A stretch of DNA of 64,000 bases from Spongospora subterranea f. sp. subterranea. Its lineage: Eukaryota; Endomyxa: Phytomyxea; Phytomyxea; Plasmodiophorida. A model generated the notes under the pieces. The model searched no databases. It had not been told where the DNA came from and saw only the letters and a list, made by a program, of their open reading frames with translations. Of this stretch, positions 1 through 12,900 are shown piece after piece (the stretch's first letter is position 1; the number at the start of each line of letters is the position of its first letter). Where the stretch lies: the NCBI GenBank assembly GCA_049724395.1, contig JAUGWO010000201.1, forward strand, positions 1 through 64,000. The letters are read 5' to 3'. The position numbers and the translations under genes were made by a program.

Positions 1-216
1 TTCGGATTTTTATCTAAAATTTTCATGGGTGGGGCATTTCTTTGAAAGAAGGAAGTGTAACATATGTGCTAACGTATTGACCCTATGTTATAGCCTACGA
101 CAGGCTAGTTCCTGACGGACTTTACGGACCAGATATCGGATCGAACATCTATTGTGTGTAAATAGCATCTATAGTAGTCCACCTGACCAGTGTATACCGA
201 TGTATGTTACACATAT
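1..216. other. AT-rich sequence 3' of the LINE reading frame
   Basis: No gene is visible. Because the adjoining LINE fragment lies on the minus strand, this stretch is on its 3' side and may be its 3' untranslated region. I see no poly(A) or simple-repeat tail that would fix the element's end. Confidence 0.3.
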
Positions 217-715
217 CTAGATAAAGCAGCCTGCTTTTTCAGCTTTTCGCAAAATTTTCGTCATTGCCTTCTCGTGGCTCCAGATTGCTGTGGTGAAAGT
301 AGTTGCCGGTAGTGTCTTGTAAAGTCGTCTGCATTTCTTGAGTCGCTTTTTGAATACTTCGCATTGTAACACCTGATGTTCGATTGTTTCGGGATGTTTG
401 TCGCAGTGTCTGCACTTGTTCGTGTCTTCCATTCCAATGTTGCTGAGGTGCTGTCTGCATCTGCTATGTCCAGTTCGCGCTTTGTTAATTAGCATGTGTG
501 GTATGGATTCACCTGGTAGTTTGCGAAACAGGTCTCTATCCGGGTAGTTTTGGAAGTGGCTGCGTTTGACGTTCGCCTTCAAATACTGTTTTAATTGACT
601 TCGATCGTATTTCTTAAGTTGTAGTTTAAAGGATGACAGAAATGGTGCATGCTCTATTTTGGTCCCAATATTCGCCGCATTTTTTGCTAGTTGATCAATT
701 TCATTGCAACAACTC
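217..715 (-). mobile_element. LINE (non-LTR retrotransposon) 3' end, truncated
   Basis: The minus-strand frame encodes the carboxyl tail typical of LINE polymerases. A basic stretch with R-T-G-H-S-R-C-R-Q-H-L leads into a Cys/His cluster of the form C-x2-C-(x8)-H-x4-C, visible as CRHCDKHPETIEHQVLQC. A further basic region and a stop at 217-219 follow. In Jockey/R1/Tad-like LINEs this cluster sits after the reverse transcriptase or RNase H domain. The catalytic reverse transcriptase core is absent. The frame runs antisense into the gag region of the neighbouring gypsy element at about 704-715, so the LINE is cut there, either 5'-truncated at insertion or interrupted by the gypsy sequence. Assignment to a clade is not possible from this tail alone. 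Confidence 0.65.
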
Positions 716-3700
716 GTATCCGACGCTGGGTGGGACGAGCGCGCAGCGCAGGACGGGTTCCGAAGGGGGTTGAGCAATGAGATTCAGGACCTCCTGCTGG
801 CGATACCCGTGCCGACGTCACTTCAACAACTGATCGGCAGCGCTTTACGACTCGATCAACGTCTACTACAAAGACACGCCACACGAGACTACCCGGTTTC
901 AGTCCCCGTCCACAACAATTATGTGCCACCACCGCTACCACTATCTCAACCGTATAGGCCTTATCGTCCTTCCCGTGTCCCGCAGCGACCCGTTCCGATG
1001 GTGATCAACGCGATAAACCCGTTCGAGTCAGTTCCGGACGCGAGAGTCAACGCCATTAGAGCTCCCCGCGCTGCTCTCACGGTAGAGGAGAAGGACCGAC
1101 GCCGTCGCGCCAACTTATGCTTATACTGTGGTGAAGCTGGCCATTCCATTGCAACGCATATCCTACCTCCCCAATACACAACCACATTCAACCTATTCGC
1201 CTCCGGCCCACCTAATATCGACGACTGTTGTCGATAATGCCATAGCCCCAATGCTATGCCCTCCTTGTTCTATTTCCATGTGCCGCCAAGAACGGAGGCT
1301 TTTGAAACTGTCGCGTTTATTGGTTGTGGTGCTTCGTCATTTTTCATCGATCGGAAATTCGCTCTCCTCAATCAATTCCCACTATAAAATCTTAGCGCCC
1401 CAATCCCTCTTAGCGTGAGTTTCACGCCAAGTTTTTTCTAATCGACAGCCCAGTGTACCCAATTGTGCTAGGAATGACGTTCCTTCGACAAGCTAACCGC
1501 TCACGCCCGCAATCAGCAGGAGGCAACGCCACAGGGGCCTATGCAGTTAACCACAGCACAACTAGATGAAGTTGATTCCCCTGGCATAATATTCGGTGAA
1601 ACCGAGACGTTTCACGAAAGTGTTAAACTTCCGACTCAGTATTCAGATTTCGCAGACTTTTTCTCCCAGCAAGGTGCAGAAACACTACCACCGCATCGAC
1701 CAGGTGTCGACTGTGCTATCAATCTGGAAGAAGATGCAGGAACTCTCCCTTACAAACGATTCTCTATCAGCAAAAGAAGACCCCGTGCTACAATCTTACA
1801 TCCAAGATAATCTGGAGCGAGGTTTTATCAGGAACTCTCAGTCCCCGCTCGGAGCGCCGATCCTCTTTGTTAAAAGAAGGATGGTTCACTAAGATTGTGA
1901 GTCGATTACAGGTCACTCAACAACATCACTAAGCGGGAACCATATCCACTACCTCTAATCGACGACATTTTACAACAACTTGCGAGCGCCAAATGCTACA
2001 CGAAGATTGACCTGCGCGGCGCGTACAACCTGGTGAGAATCAGACCACAAGATAACTGGAAAACGGCGTTCAACTGCAAGTACGGCCACTTTGAATATCA
2101 AGTTATGCCATTTGGTCTCAAGAATGCTCCAGCCTCGTTTCAAAGATTTATGAACGAGGCGATTCAGGACTGCCTGGGAAAATTTGTGGTCGTATACCTG
2201 GATGATATCTTGATTTATTCACAGGATCTAGCGGAACACGAAGCTCATGTCAAGGTGGTTTTACGACTGTTGCGTGACAAGAAGTTGTTTGCCAAGCTTG
2301 AGAAATGCGCTTTCGGAATTCGACCTGTGGAGTTCCTTGGTTGCATCATCAGCCCGAAAGGAATTGAAATGGACCCAGAAAAAAACCTCCAATATTACAT
2401 CGTGGCAAACACCCACGTCCGTCAAGGGGATTTAATGCTTCTTAGGATTCGCTAACTTTTACCGCGACTTCATATAATCACTTCCGCATTCTATTCAGAC
2501 ACCCAGTGTTTTAGGCTCGCACAATGGTATCTGGGGGATTTCGGACCTCCATTGATTTTTAGATACTCCCAATATGCAGCGCCACTGTACGAGCTGACCA
2601 AGAAGGATGTACCGTTTTCCTGGCAACTCCAGCACCAAGAAGCTTTTGACGCAATCAAACGGGCCTTCGAAAGCACCAATATTAGCCCACTTCATTCCGT
2701 CAGCGCCCTGTTTGGTGGAAACTGACGCCTCCGACTTCGCCATGGGTATGATATTATCACAGGTTCAAGGAGATGGTAAATTGCGCCCCATCGCATTTCA
2801 TCCGCGGAAATTCACCCCTGCCGAAATCAATTACGAGACCCACGACAAGAATTACTAGCCGTGGTTGTGGCAATCTCGCGGTGGCGACATTATTTGGAAG
2901 GCAGTCCTCATAAGATTAAGATTCTTTCAGATCACAATAATCTGCGTTATTTTTCAACTTCGAAAATCCTAAATCGACGTCAAGCTCGCTGGTCTATGAT
3001 TCTGTCGGAGTACGACTACGTAATCCACCATCGCCCAGGGTCACTCCGGACAGCCGGACGCGCTGTCTCGACAATTCGAATGTGAAATACAAGATTCAGA
3101 TTCAGTATGGGCACAGCAACGAACTTAACTCCTGTCAGAGAAACATCTGAGCACAGTTCCCCTACAGCTGCACAGCATCATATCAACTCCCGAAATCCGG
3201 CCGCTCATCGATATTATCAAAGAGTCTCAGTCCAAGGATGCGCCAGTTCAGCAACAAATCCTCCATGTCACCAACCCATTCAAGGTCCATGATGGCCTAT
3301 TGTACAGACTAGGCGGAAAACGCTTCAAGTTGTTCAACGACATTTCTGGTGGTCCGGAATGACCGATTTCGTCCGACGTTATGTCCAATCGTGTGATCGC
3401 TGTCAGCGAACCAAACTGCAGCGCAAGTCGCCACCAGGACTGTTAAGACCGTTATCCATTCCAACGGATTTATGGCGATCCATATTACTAGATTTTATAG
3501 TCAAACTACCCAAATCCAACGGTTTTTACTCAATTCTCGTCGTGGTTGATCGATTGTCAAAAATTGCACATTTTATCCCCTGCAACGAATCAATCACATC
3601 TCCACAACTGGCTGAATTGATGCTACGGCAAGTGTTCCGGCTTCATGGACTTCCGGACGACGTTGTATCAGACCGCGGCCCGCAGATGGTTGCAAGATTT

Positions 3701-4116
3701 TGGGAAAGTCTTCTCCAACAACTACAGATTCAACGGAAACAATCTACGTCAAGACATCCACAGACCAACGGACAGACAGAACGGGTCAATCAGGTGCTAG
3801 AGCAGTATTTGAGGACGTTCACCTCATATCAGCAAGATGACTGGGAAGATTGGCTGGCGCTAGCAGAATTTCAGTACAACAACACAGAGCATTCATCGAC
3901 TCAAGTCTCCCCTTTCTTCGCTAATTATGGGTTCCATCCCCGCACAATCGATGTTCCGTCATTCTGCCGACCACAATTTAATCCCTCTGCTGACGAAAGG
4001 ACGAATCACCTTCGGAGCATTCGTTTATTTTTGCGACGACAGCTCGAACAGGCCGTGAAATCGATGAAAAACTACGCCGACAAAAAACGATCCGATGCTC
4101 CCGCATATTCACAGGG
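704..4116 (+). mobile_element. Ty3/gypsy retrotransposon fossil, copy A
   Basis: This is a plus-strand Ty3/gypsy copy with parts in the usual order. Gag (about 704-1240) has a CCHC knuckle starting LCLYCGEAGH. Reverse transcriptase lies at about 1640-2460, with the V-Y-L-D-D-I-L-I-Y catalytic motif at about 2193-2219. RNase H is at about 2600-3080 ([10 protein letters not shown]) and integrase at about 3359-4110, with an HHCC-like start and the D-R-G-P-Q / R-H-P-Q-T-N-G-Q-T-E-R core. The domain order PR-RT-RH-IN marks Ty3/gypsy. It is broken in many places (roughly ten or more) and is not active. It abuts the LINE tail on the left and the LTR of another element on the right. Confidence 0.9.
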
Positions 4117-4287
4117 TGTAGCGTTTCCACGCTGGAATCCGTTCCAAATTCAATGTGTGTATTAGCCATTCACTGGAGTCGAGTAATCCTGCTTGACTCA
4201 CGCAGTAGATGAGGCCGTGGCGCACTTCATGGCATTAGGGGGTGATTAATCCTTATGCCCAAGGATTGATTATTCCCATATGCTACA
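4117..4287 (-). repeat. LTR of chromodomain gypsy element T (3' LTR)
   Basis: A 171-bp repeat whose minus-strand sequence starts TGTAGCATATGG and ends AACGCTACA. It therefore has the TG...CA ends and short inverted termini of an LTR. A second copy in the same orientation lies at 14954-16564, where it is split by an insertion. The minus-strand chromodomain pol ends about 270 bp away at 4557. A purine tract touches the LTR on its inner side, as expected for a 3' LTR. The two copies differ by several changes, so the insertion is not recent. I see no convincing target-site duplication outside the pair. Confidence 0.75.
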
Positions 4288-4300
4288 CTTCCCTCTCCCA
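4288..4300 (-). other. Polypurine tract of element T
   Basis: On the minus strand this reads TGGGAGAGGGAAG, directly against the LTR start TGTAGC. A purine run in this position is the plus-strand priming site used by LTR retrotransposons. It supports reading 4117-4287 as the 3' LTR of the minus-strand element. Confidence 0.65.
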
Positions 4301-4556
4301 GAAAAGTGCCTTTATTTGAGCTGCTCTCTCATCATAATGACCAATTTCATGTGTGTGTGCAAGTGGAAAAAAAAATCTGTAGGAAATCTTTCACATCGGG
4401 TTATTTGTTTTCCCGGTTAGCCAACCCCAGGCTAACATTGATCACCCAATCAACATGTCAGAGACCAAACGCACTCCAGCGCGTAAGGTACTGTGGAGCT
4501 TTCATCCACTAAAACCTACATATTCTATAAAAAGCCTTGCCACCACATCCCAGCTA

Positions 4557-7500
4557 CTATTGGCGACCTCGCCGCTTCACTGGTTTCCTCGCCTTTTTCC
4601 TGATCGGTTCCTGCCGATTGTTAGGCGTCCTGACATCCATCATTCCGTTGATGGCGTCTAATAACGGATGATCCCTATTCACCTGAATAAATTCCGTTAT
4701 CAATGTTGGTGCATCATTCTTGAGGGTAATCAGTGGTTCCCATGAGTTCTCCGACTCAGAAAATCCTAGCCATTTAACAAATCCTTGTAATTGCTGGGTT
4801 TCCTGATCCAATCTGACTTTCAGAATCCTTTCTGCCTCAAATGTTGCATTGTCAAATGAAAACTGAGTTTTCATCTCTTCCGTGACGTTAAGGTTTTGAT
4901 CTGCATAGAACCTTATGCGATCTCCATGTACGATAGACGTCATATCCGTAATCAGGTTCCTAACCTTGAATACGTATCCTTTTTTTGATTCTATAATCTG
5001 ATATGGTCCCTTCCATTTCAAATATAGTTTCTCGCCTGATTTTGTGACATTAGGACTGGTTAATACATAATCGCCAATCCCGAAATTAGGTTTCAATCTT
5101 CCAGTTGATGCCTTATTCCTCTTCTGATGCCTCTCAGAATTTGTCACTCCCAGCACTTCCTTATGCATTTGAGCTAGTTGCACCTGCAATTGCTCTACCA
5201 TGATCCCTATTTGCCCACTATTCAATGATATATCATTGATGTGTTCCACACCTGTCCCAGGTTTCTTAAATATTAGTTCCACTGGATTATCTGCCTTGGC
5301 TCCAGTATGAACCGTAACTGGCGCTCTCCAACCCAACCGTTTCTGTGGTTTATGATTAAGCCCATGCTCAATCGCCTTGATCAGCCATGGCCAATCTTCC
5401 TTATTCCATCTCAACTCTGATATAACACACCTGAATGCAGATAATATCAGTTTGTTGATTACCTCGATGGATCCATTCGGGTAATGTGTGTAGGCAGTAG
5501 TCCAGTGCTGTTCCACACCACATTTTGCTGCAAATCCCCTCATGATTTCCGACATAAAGTATGATGCCTGATCCGAGACAAACACCTCTGGAGTCCCAAA
5601 TTTGGATCTCCATTCCATGAGAGCATCCACTGTCGCATCTGTGTCTGGTGTATTGACAGGCGTCATATGCACCAATCCTGACACATCATCCCTGATTACT
5701 AATAGCCATTGGAAATCATGATATGCACCCTCCTTAAGCGGCATCATATACAGGTAATCAAAGTGTAATACTTGATTAGGTCTGCATCCATGACATGCTT
5801 CTCCTAGTGGTCGTGGCACCTGCTCACCACCTCTGCTGGGAACGCAATGCAAGCATTCCTTGCAGATAGTCCTCACGTCCTCGATCATATTGGTCCAGTA
5901 AAACCGTTCCTTAATCAATTGTGCCGTCGAATTGATTCCATTATGACCATTACGTGCACCCATATGTGCAATAACACATATCCTTAACCTTAAATCCCGA
6001 CTACCAGACGGAATAACAATCTGTCCCTGATCATTCTATTAACAATCTGTCCCTGATCATTCACAAACAATCCGTTAGTTTGTCTAAGGTTTTCCTGTTC
6101 CATTTCCGTTAGCTTATTAGTTTGTTCTGTGCCTATTTCCTGTTCATTAGGGAACACAAACGTTCGCTCATCCATTGGCCTGACCCTATATTGGCCAATA
6201 TTAATCGATTCCTCATTGGATTCTGGTTCCATTCCAATGCGATTAACCCTGATCCCATTCCTCCTTTGGTTTGGGGGGTGATCTCCAGCTATGTGTTCAA
6301 CCGTTCAATAGTTGAACTTCCTGATCTCCATTCCCCACCGCTCCAGGCGTTGCCCAGCCTGTTTGGTGCACCTAGTTGGACTATACATGGCCGCCAGATT
6401 TTTATATCTGTGTATATCCTGAATGGAGTGTCTCCAATTTGAAGTAAGTAATCCAACTTCTTCAAAGTGTCCCATATTGCAAAGGCTTCCTTATCCGGTG
6501 TAGACCAATTCAGTTCAGATCCATTGAACCTATGTCCTACAAATCCCAACGGTTCGTGTCCCTGATCATTCCTCGGTTTCCCAATATCCCCAATAGGAAT
6601 TTGAGTGACCATCCCTGAGGCATGAAATTCACTGGCATCAGTGAATACACATTGAACCTTATCCTTCATTGGATAACTCAGCTGCGTTTTCCTAGCAATT
6701 GCGCCTTTGATGTTTCGAAAAGCGTCGATATGAATGTCTCCCCATCCATGCCGGTCTAATCTCACACCACGAGCTACTGCTTTTGTCCGTTTGGGCTGAT
6801 TCTTCATTGCTTTTTCATAAATGTCCTGCAATGGTAAAATCAATTTGTTATACTCTGGAATCGACCTATTCATCCATTGTATAGCCATCATGAATTGCTG
6901 TAAATCCCTAGCCGTTTTCGGATATGGCATTCCATTGAGAGCCGATATCCTCCCGGATCATGACTGACTCCATCTGGTGTGAAGATGCGGCCACAGAATT
7001 TGGCTTCCCTTAAGAACAAATCACATCGTTCAACATTGAACTTAATGTTATGTTGTTCCGCCAATCTCAATGTCCCCTGCAGTGCTTCAAACCATTTGTC
7101 CTCAGTTTCCGCATGACCTAAAATATCATCAATCCAGATGATCAACGACTTATACAACAATTCCTCAAATATTTCATGCATCCTAGCCTGAAACTGAGTA
7201 GATGAATTCAATGCTCCCTGGATCGAACGTGTTGGAGTGTAAACTCCACGATCGGTCATGAATGAAAACATCTCCTGACACTCCTGGTCAAGTGGCATAA
7301 TCCAAAATCCCTTAAACGCATCCAATGAAAACCAATACTTAGACCCTGCTAGGTATCTAACAATCGATTCCAAGAATGGCATTGGCCATGCTGTGGCCTT
7401 GCATAATGCATTGACTTCCCTGAGATCAACACACATTCTGTATCCTCGTTTCCCTGGTTTTCTGACAACTACCACCGGCGAAGCCCACTCCGCATTGTAG

Positions 7501-8060
7501 TTCTCATACACCAATCCATATTTGACCAACAACTTGACAAAAGTGTCCAGAAATTCACTTTGTTCTGTGTTGTATCTCCTAGCTTTGCACCTGACTGGTT
7601 CCACATTATCCTTCAAGCATGTCTTGAAAGGTGTCACCTTAGCTGGTTCATCAATAATGATGCCCATCCACACATTACCGTATGTATGGACCAATTTCCT
7701 TAGTCGACTTTCCCAATGATTTGGTAATCCATTTTGTATAGCGCGCTCAACCAAACCATTCATTGCACCTCGCAATTCCTCAGGAATATTTTCCCCAATA
7801 TTCACATCCTCATCAGAAACTTCCAGATCCTGATTTCCCAATCTTGTCCTCAAGATTAAATGCTCTAGGGCTGTTTTTGGGTCTATCCCTAGTTCCTTTA
7901 GCAAATCCTCGCCAATGAATACCTCATCACTTGGCGTATCCCATACCAAACATCTCCGGTTACGAGTGATCAGCTCGCCCGTTGGTGATAAATCCGAGTG
8001 AGGTTTATTTAGATACAAATACACCATGACAGGGTAAATGCGCGAAATGAGAGGGGCCCG
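4557..8060 (-). mobile_element. Ty3/gypsy chromodomain element T fossil, pol region
   Basis: Minus-strand pol of a chromodomain-bearing gypsy element. In reading order there is a protease remnant near 7900-8060, reverse transcriptase at about 7000-7700 with I-I-W-I-D-D-I-L-G in place of YxDD, RNase H at about 6290-6930, and integrase at about 4900-5963. The integrase has a GPY/F-like module (YLKWKGPYQI), and a carboxyl chromodomain follows at about 4690-4850 (F-V-K-W-L-G-F-x8-W-E-P). In this family chromodomains guide integration to chromatin marks (known). The copy is broken, with a handful of breaks. The flanking LTR pair and the gag at 13980-14894 probably belong to it, with other elements lying between. 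Confidence 0.85.
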
Positions 8061-8178
8061 CGCCACACATCCCCCTTGCATCAGGAAATGATTCCCATCT
8101 CCTTCGCCAGCTCCGCAAACTTCCCGGTCCGATTGGCGAGAATATACTGTTTGAATGCAACCGGAGTATCTTCCATAA

Positions 8179-9985
8179 TTATTGGCCGGCTCCCAACTGT
8201 TGTCCAAATCCCTCGAGTCCGGCCCAGGCAATCAGAACTTCCCAGTCCTCCGAGTGAGTTGGCGAACGGCGGATATCCAGAAACTTCTCGATTTCGTAAC
8301 CGGTGTCATTGTTAGCCACGATGTGCCTCATGGTTTCCGTAACTTTCAACGATGCATCATGATAAAACTTTAGTCGTGTGCAATGAACTTTTCTCGATTC
8401 GCTTGTCAGCAAATGCTCATCTTCATAAATCCATGGGCTATGAATATGTGTGACACGATACGGACCACTCCAATTGACCCGAAGCTTATCCTTTGAAAAT
8501 ACGCCCTCGCGACGCGCTGCTAAGACGAAATCGCCGACCATAAAATCCGGAGAGCCCACCTTCCAAGTCGATCGAGGGTGTGCTTTTTCGTCACCCCATG
8601 TGCCTGCGGGTTAAAGATGAATTTTAGATTAGCATGATCACAGTAAGCGTTATAGCCTTCCGGTTTCAACAATAAGTATTCGAGTCGATCTGGTCCTTTA
8701 ACCTGTGCGAACGCCTCTTTCTCTGCAACCGAATAATTAAGCTGTGCGCCTCTGAAAAATCCGCCAACGAACGCCAACGGCTCATGCGTCCTCTTGGTAA
8801 TATGAATATGCGATTCTGATTTTGGCGTTTGCGTAACTATTCCAGCCCATGCACGCTCTGATGCGTCGCCAAAGTAATTCACCTCCCAATCCGGGCGCGG
8901 ATGCGCTAATAACGTAGCATTCGCGACGGCCGTCTTCATAGACTGAAACGCTGTCTCCATTTCCGGAGTCCACCGGCTTGATAGTAAGATACGCATCGCC
9001 TCCTTCATCGTACGACGCTTAGTTGACTTAGACAATCATTTAGAAGCTCCTGCAAAGGAAGCTCAATACCCGCAAAATTGCAAATAGACCCTCTCATCCA
9101 GTTGGCAGCACATAGAAATCGCATCAATTCGCCAGCCGTCAGCGGGATAGCCATATTGACCAATGCCTCAATTCGACGGGGATCATGCCGGACTTCAGTA
9201 GATGAGTATAATTTGCCACAGAACGATATCTCCGAGCGGAATAACTGGAGCTTATGCAGCGCCAATTTTAACCCAAAACGTCGTGCAGACTCAAAAACGG
9301 AGCGCAGCCTGCTGCAGATGATTTTCATGCGATGAATTGTGTGCAAGGACATCATCAATATTAATCTCAACTTCATCGACCCCAGAAAACATGACCGACG
9401 CGGTGGATTGGAACCATCCAACGCCATTCACCGAACCTTGCAACACCCTGCGAGAAGAATATACGCCATCTGGCAGCATCACGGAAAACGCTTCGGAGGA
9501 CGCATCGTCAACTGGTAATTGCCAGTAACCATTGTCGGCATCCAACACTGAAAAAACGCTCGAGCCAACCAACCGCGAGGCAACTGATTCTTGGTCTCAC
9601 TGCGGCCAGACGTATCACTCCGTTATGGCATTCAACTGTCGGAGATCGACGCACAGTCGAAATTGGCACGGGCGGCCAGGTTTCGGAGCTGCCAACGCAG
9701 CCGATGCAAATCGCGCCGAATTATTTTTGACAATACAGCCGTAATCTTGCAACTGCTTAGAGATATCCGTCAGAAACTGATAATGAGTAAGCGCATACCG
9801 ACGCCTTAGCGCCGTCAATCAACTGTATAGATAGAGGAGAAATCTTGATCGGCGGATCCGCCGAGAGGCCGCTTCGAAAAATATCGGCGAATTCATCTAA
9901 CATTTGTCGTAATTCTGGCTTGAATTCCACGGGTAAAGCTTCAACAGCCTCCACCACCGCATCTTTCATTGCTTTTGACAATATA
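8179..9985 (-). mobile_element. Second chromodomain-type Ty3/gypsy fossil, B2
   Basis: A minus-strand pol remnant related to, but clearly different from, the neighbouring element T. Visible parts are the spacer before reverse transcriptase (about 9800-9985), reverse transcriptase (about 9050-9800, catalytic motif I-N-I-D-D-V-L), RNase H (about 8580-9030), and a carboxyl module with a GPY-like stretch (NWSGPYRV) and a weak chromodomain at 8190-8480. It is heavily broken, with several breaks. It abuts the integrase end of element C near 9985 and the protease remnant of T near 8100. Confidence 0.75.
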
Positions 9986-12900
9986 TAATGGGTCCTTGTG
10001 GTCAGAGTCAAGGATAAGAGGCGGAGGTGGAGATTGAACGCGCTCTGGGATCTCGTTCTCCTTGTGTGGGGACAGTAGTGCAACATGGAATGAGTTGTGG
10101 AGCCGACTGTCATGTGATAGGGATAAACGGTAGGTCACTGGGTTGATCATCTCTGTAATGGAGTACGGCCCTAATCTTCGACTACTCAGCTTAGAACTAG
10201 GACGGCCAGATGAAATACCCTCCGATTTCAACCAAACCTTATCGCCAACCTTGTAGTTCGGGTGAGGTAGCCGTTTCTTATCAGCGAAATGTTTCATATC
10301 TCGAACCGCGCGTTGTAGTTCTGCCTTGAGGAACATCCGAACTTCATTGATGTGGTTTACTCGTTCATCAGCCGATGGAAGCGTCGCAACTGAACACGAT
10401 GTGGCGTCGTCGAAACGGGGGTGAGAACCATAGACCGCATAAAATGGCGTCATCTTTGTCGCCGAATGTTCTGCGTTATTGTAAGCGAATTCAGCAACTG
10501 GTAACAAATCCACCCAGTTGCTTTGTTGGAAATTAATGTAACAGCGCAAGTACTGTTCCAACACTTGATTTAGTGTTTCTCTCTGCCCATCCGTCTGGGG
10601 GTGTCGCGATCAGGACAGTTTGCGATCAACCTTGAAGCGAGCCAACAGGTGTTTCCAGAATTTCGAGACGAACTGGGGTCCGCGATCGGAAATGATCTCG
10701 TCTGGCAACCCATGTAATTTGAAAACATTCGTCAAGAGCAAATCGGCGAGACCTGCCCTATTTATCGATTCGGTGCAAGGAATAAAATGGCTCATTTTGG
10801 AGAATCGATCTACCACCACCAGGATAGAATCGTGCCCCCGAGACTTCGGCAATTTAACAATGAAGTCCATGGTAATCGAGCGCCAAATGTCCTCTGCGAT
10901 CGGTAAAGGGCAGAGTAGACCGTGCGGTTGATGGCGACTGGACTTTGCTCTAGCACATGTGTCACAGGAGATAACATACCTTTTAATATACTTGGACATT
11001 CCAGGCCACCAGTAGGTACGTCGTAATGAGTTAAGTGTCTTAGAAATACCGAAATGACCACTCGCTGGGGCATCGTGACGTGCCTTCAATATGTCCAGTT
11101 TGCAATCTTCTCCCACCACTACCAGCGATTTCTCTTTGTAGAGGATTCCGTTGTCGAGTCGACAACTTGTCACAGGAATCCTTGAAATGATATCCCGGGC
11201 GATGGTGTCCGACTGCTGGTTAAGTTTGATACGCTCCTCGATCGATTGAGAAGGGTTAATCATCGTGGCACATAATGTAGCTGCAGGAATAGATAAGAGC
11301 TGATCCGGTTGAAGTATAGATCTTCGCTGCACCTTCCAGATAGGGTCGGTTGGTTGAATTTCGTATTCGGGACGCCGCGACAACGCATCTGGTTTTCCTG
11401 ATTGACTACCAGGTCGGTGCACGATGACGAACGGATATTCAGCAAGCATTAATGACCAACGAGCTTGTCGGCGACTGAGATTCTTGGACGAGGTAAAATA
11501 AATCAAATTCTTGTGGTCGCTGTACACGATGATTTTGTGCTGTGCTCCTTCTAAAAATGTCTCCACACTTGAAACGCTACCACGATCGCGAGTAGTTCTT
11601 TGTCATGGACATCATAGTTCGATTCCGAAACTGTTAATTTTCTCGAATAGAACGCAATAGGATGTAATTTACCGTCCATTTGCGGTTGCGAAATCACGGC
11701 GCCGAGGGCGAAGTCTGACGCATCGGTCTCAATAATGATAGGTAAGATAGGGTCAAAATGTTTCATAACAGGCGCTGTGGTGAACGCTCGTTTCAGAGTC
11801 CCGAACGCGGACTCGACCGCAGCCGACCAATCAAATGGTTGATCTATTTTCGTCAGAGCCGTCAAAGGTGAAGATATTTTGGCGAAATCTACGATGAACT
11901 CCCTGTAGAAATTAGCAAAGCCTAGGAAACTTTGGACGTCATTGACTGTTGAAGGTGTCGCCCAATCGAGGATAGTCTCCACCTTACTTGGGTCCATCTT
12001 GATGCTGCTGTCGGTGACCAGATAACCGAGGAATTCGACTTCCTGAGCGTCGAACACGCAATTTTTCCATTTTTGCAAATAAACCAGCTGAACGCAACTT
12101 GGAAAGTACTAATCGAACATTACCGTCGTGCAGCGGCGCGCTCTCCGAGTAGATCAAAATGTCGTCGAAATAAACAACCACAAATTTGTCGAGGTATTCA
12201 CGGAGGACGTCGTTCATCAACCTCTGAAAATAACCGGGAGCGTTCATTAGCCCCAACGGCATTACCGTATACTCGAAATTTCCATATTTGCAACACCATG
12301 CAGTCTTCCACTCGTCGCCGTCCTTGATTCGGAGTAGGTTGTAAGCGCCTCGTAGATCGATCTTCGTGAATATTTTGGCAGAAGACAGTTGGGCTAAAAT
12401 ATTTTGGATAGCAGGAATTGGATAAGGCTCCTTCTTGGTTATATTGTTGACATCGCGGTAGTCGACGTACAGTCGGAGGCTGTTGTCCTTCTTCTTTACA
12501 AAGAGTATTGGTGATCCTAACGGTGATTTGGAGTGGCGAATGAATCCTTTCTTGAGGTTGTCTTCGATGTACTGGCGCAAAACTTTTTGTTCGGTCTGGC
12601 CGAGTTTGTAGACCTTCCTGTATGGCAGCGGGCCAGTCTCCTTTTTAAAATTGATGGCGCAATCATATGTGCGATGTGGGGGCAGTTGGTCAGCGTTTTT
12701 CTTCTCGAACACGTCCTGGAATTCGCCATACTTGTGGGGGATAAGGCTGCATTCGCTTTCGATGTCATTGTTGCCGAATATATATTGTGTTGCCATGGCC
12801 TATCGGTATACAGGTGGGCACTCTTGTCGGTAATAGGAAAACGTGGGGTGATTGTACGGGCCTTCCAATCAATCTGTGGGTTTAGTTCGTGAAGCCATGA

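Noticed and set aside
12533-12892. Plus-strand 119-codon frame opposite gypsy family C
   Set aside because: It is antisense to the protease-RT coding region of the fossil, and the mirrored frames recur in the second copy at 61000-61190 and 63076-63350. It is a shadow frame.
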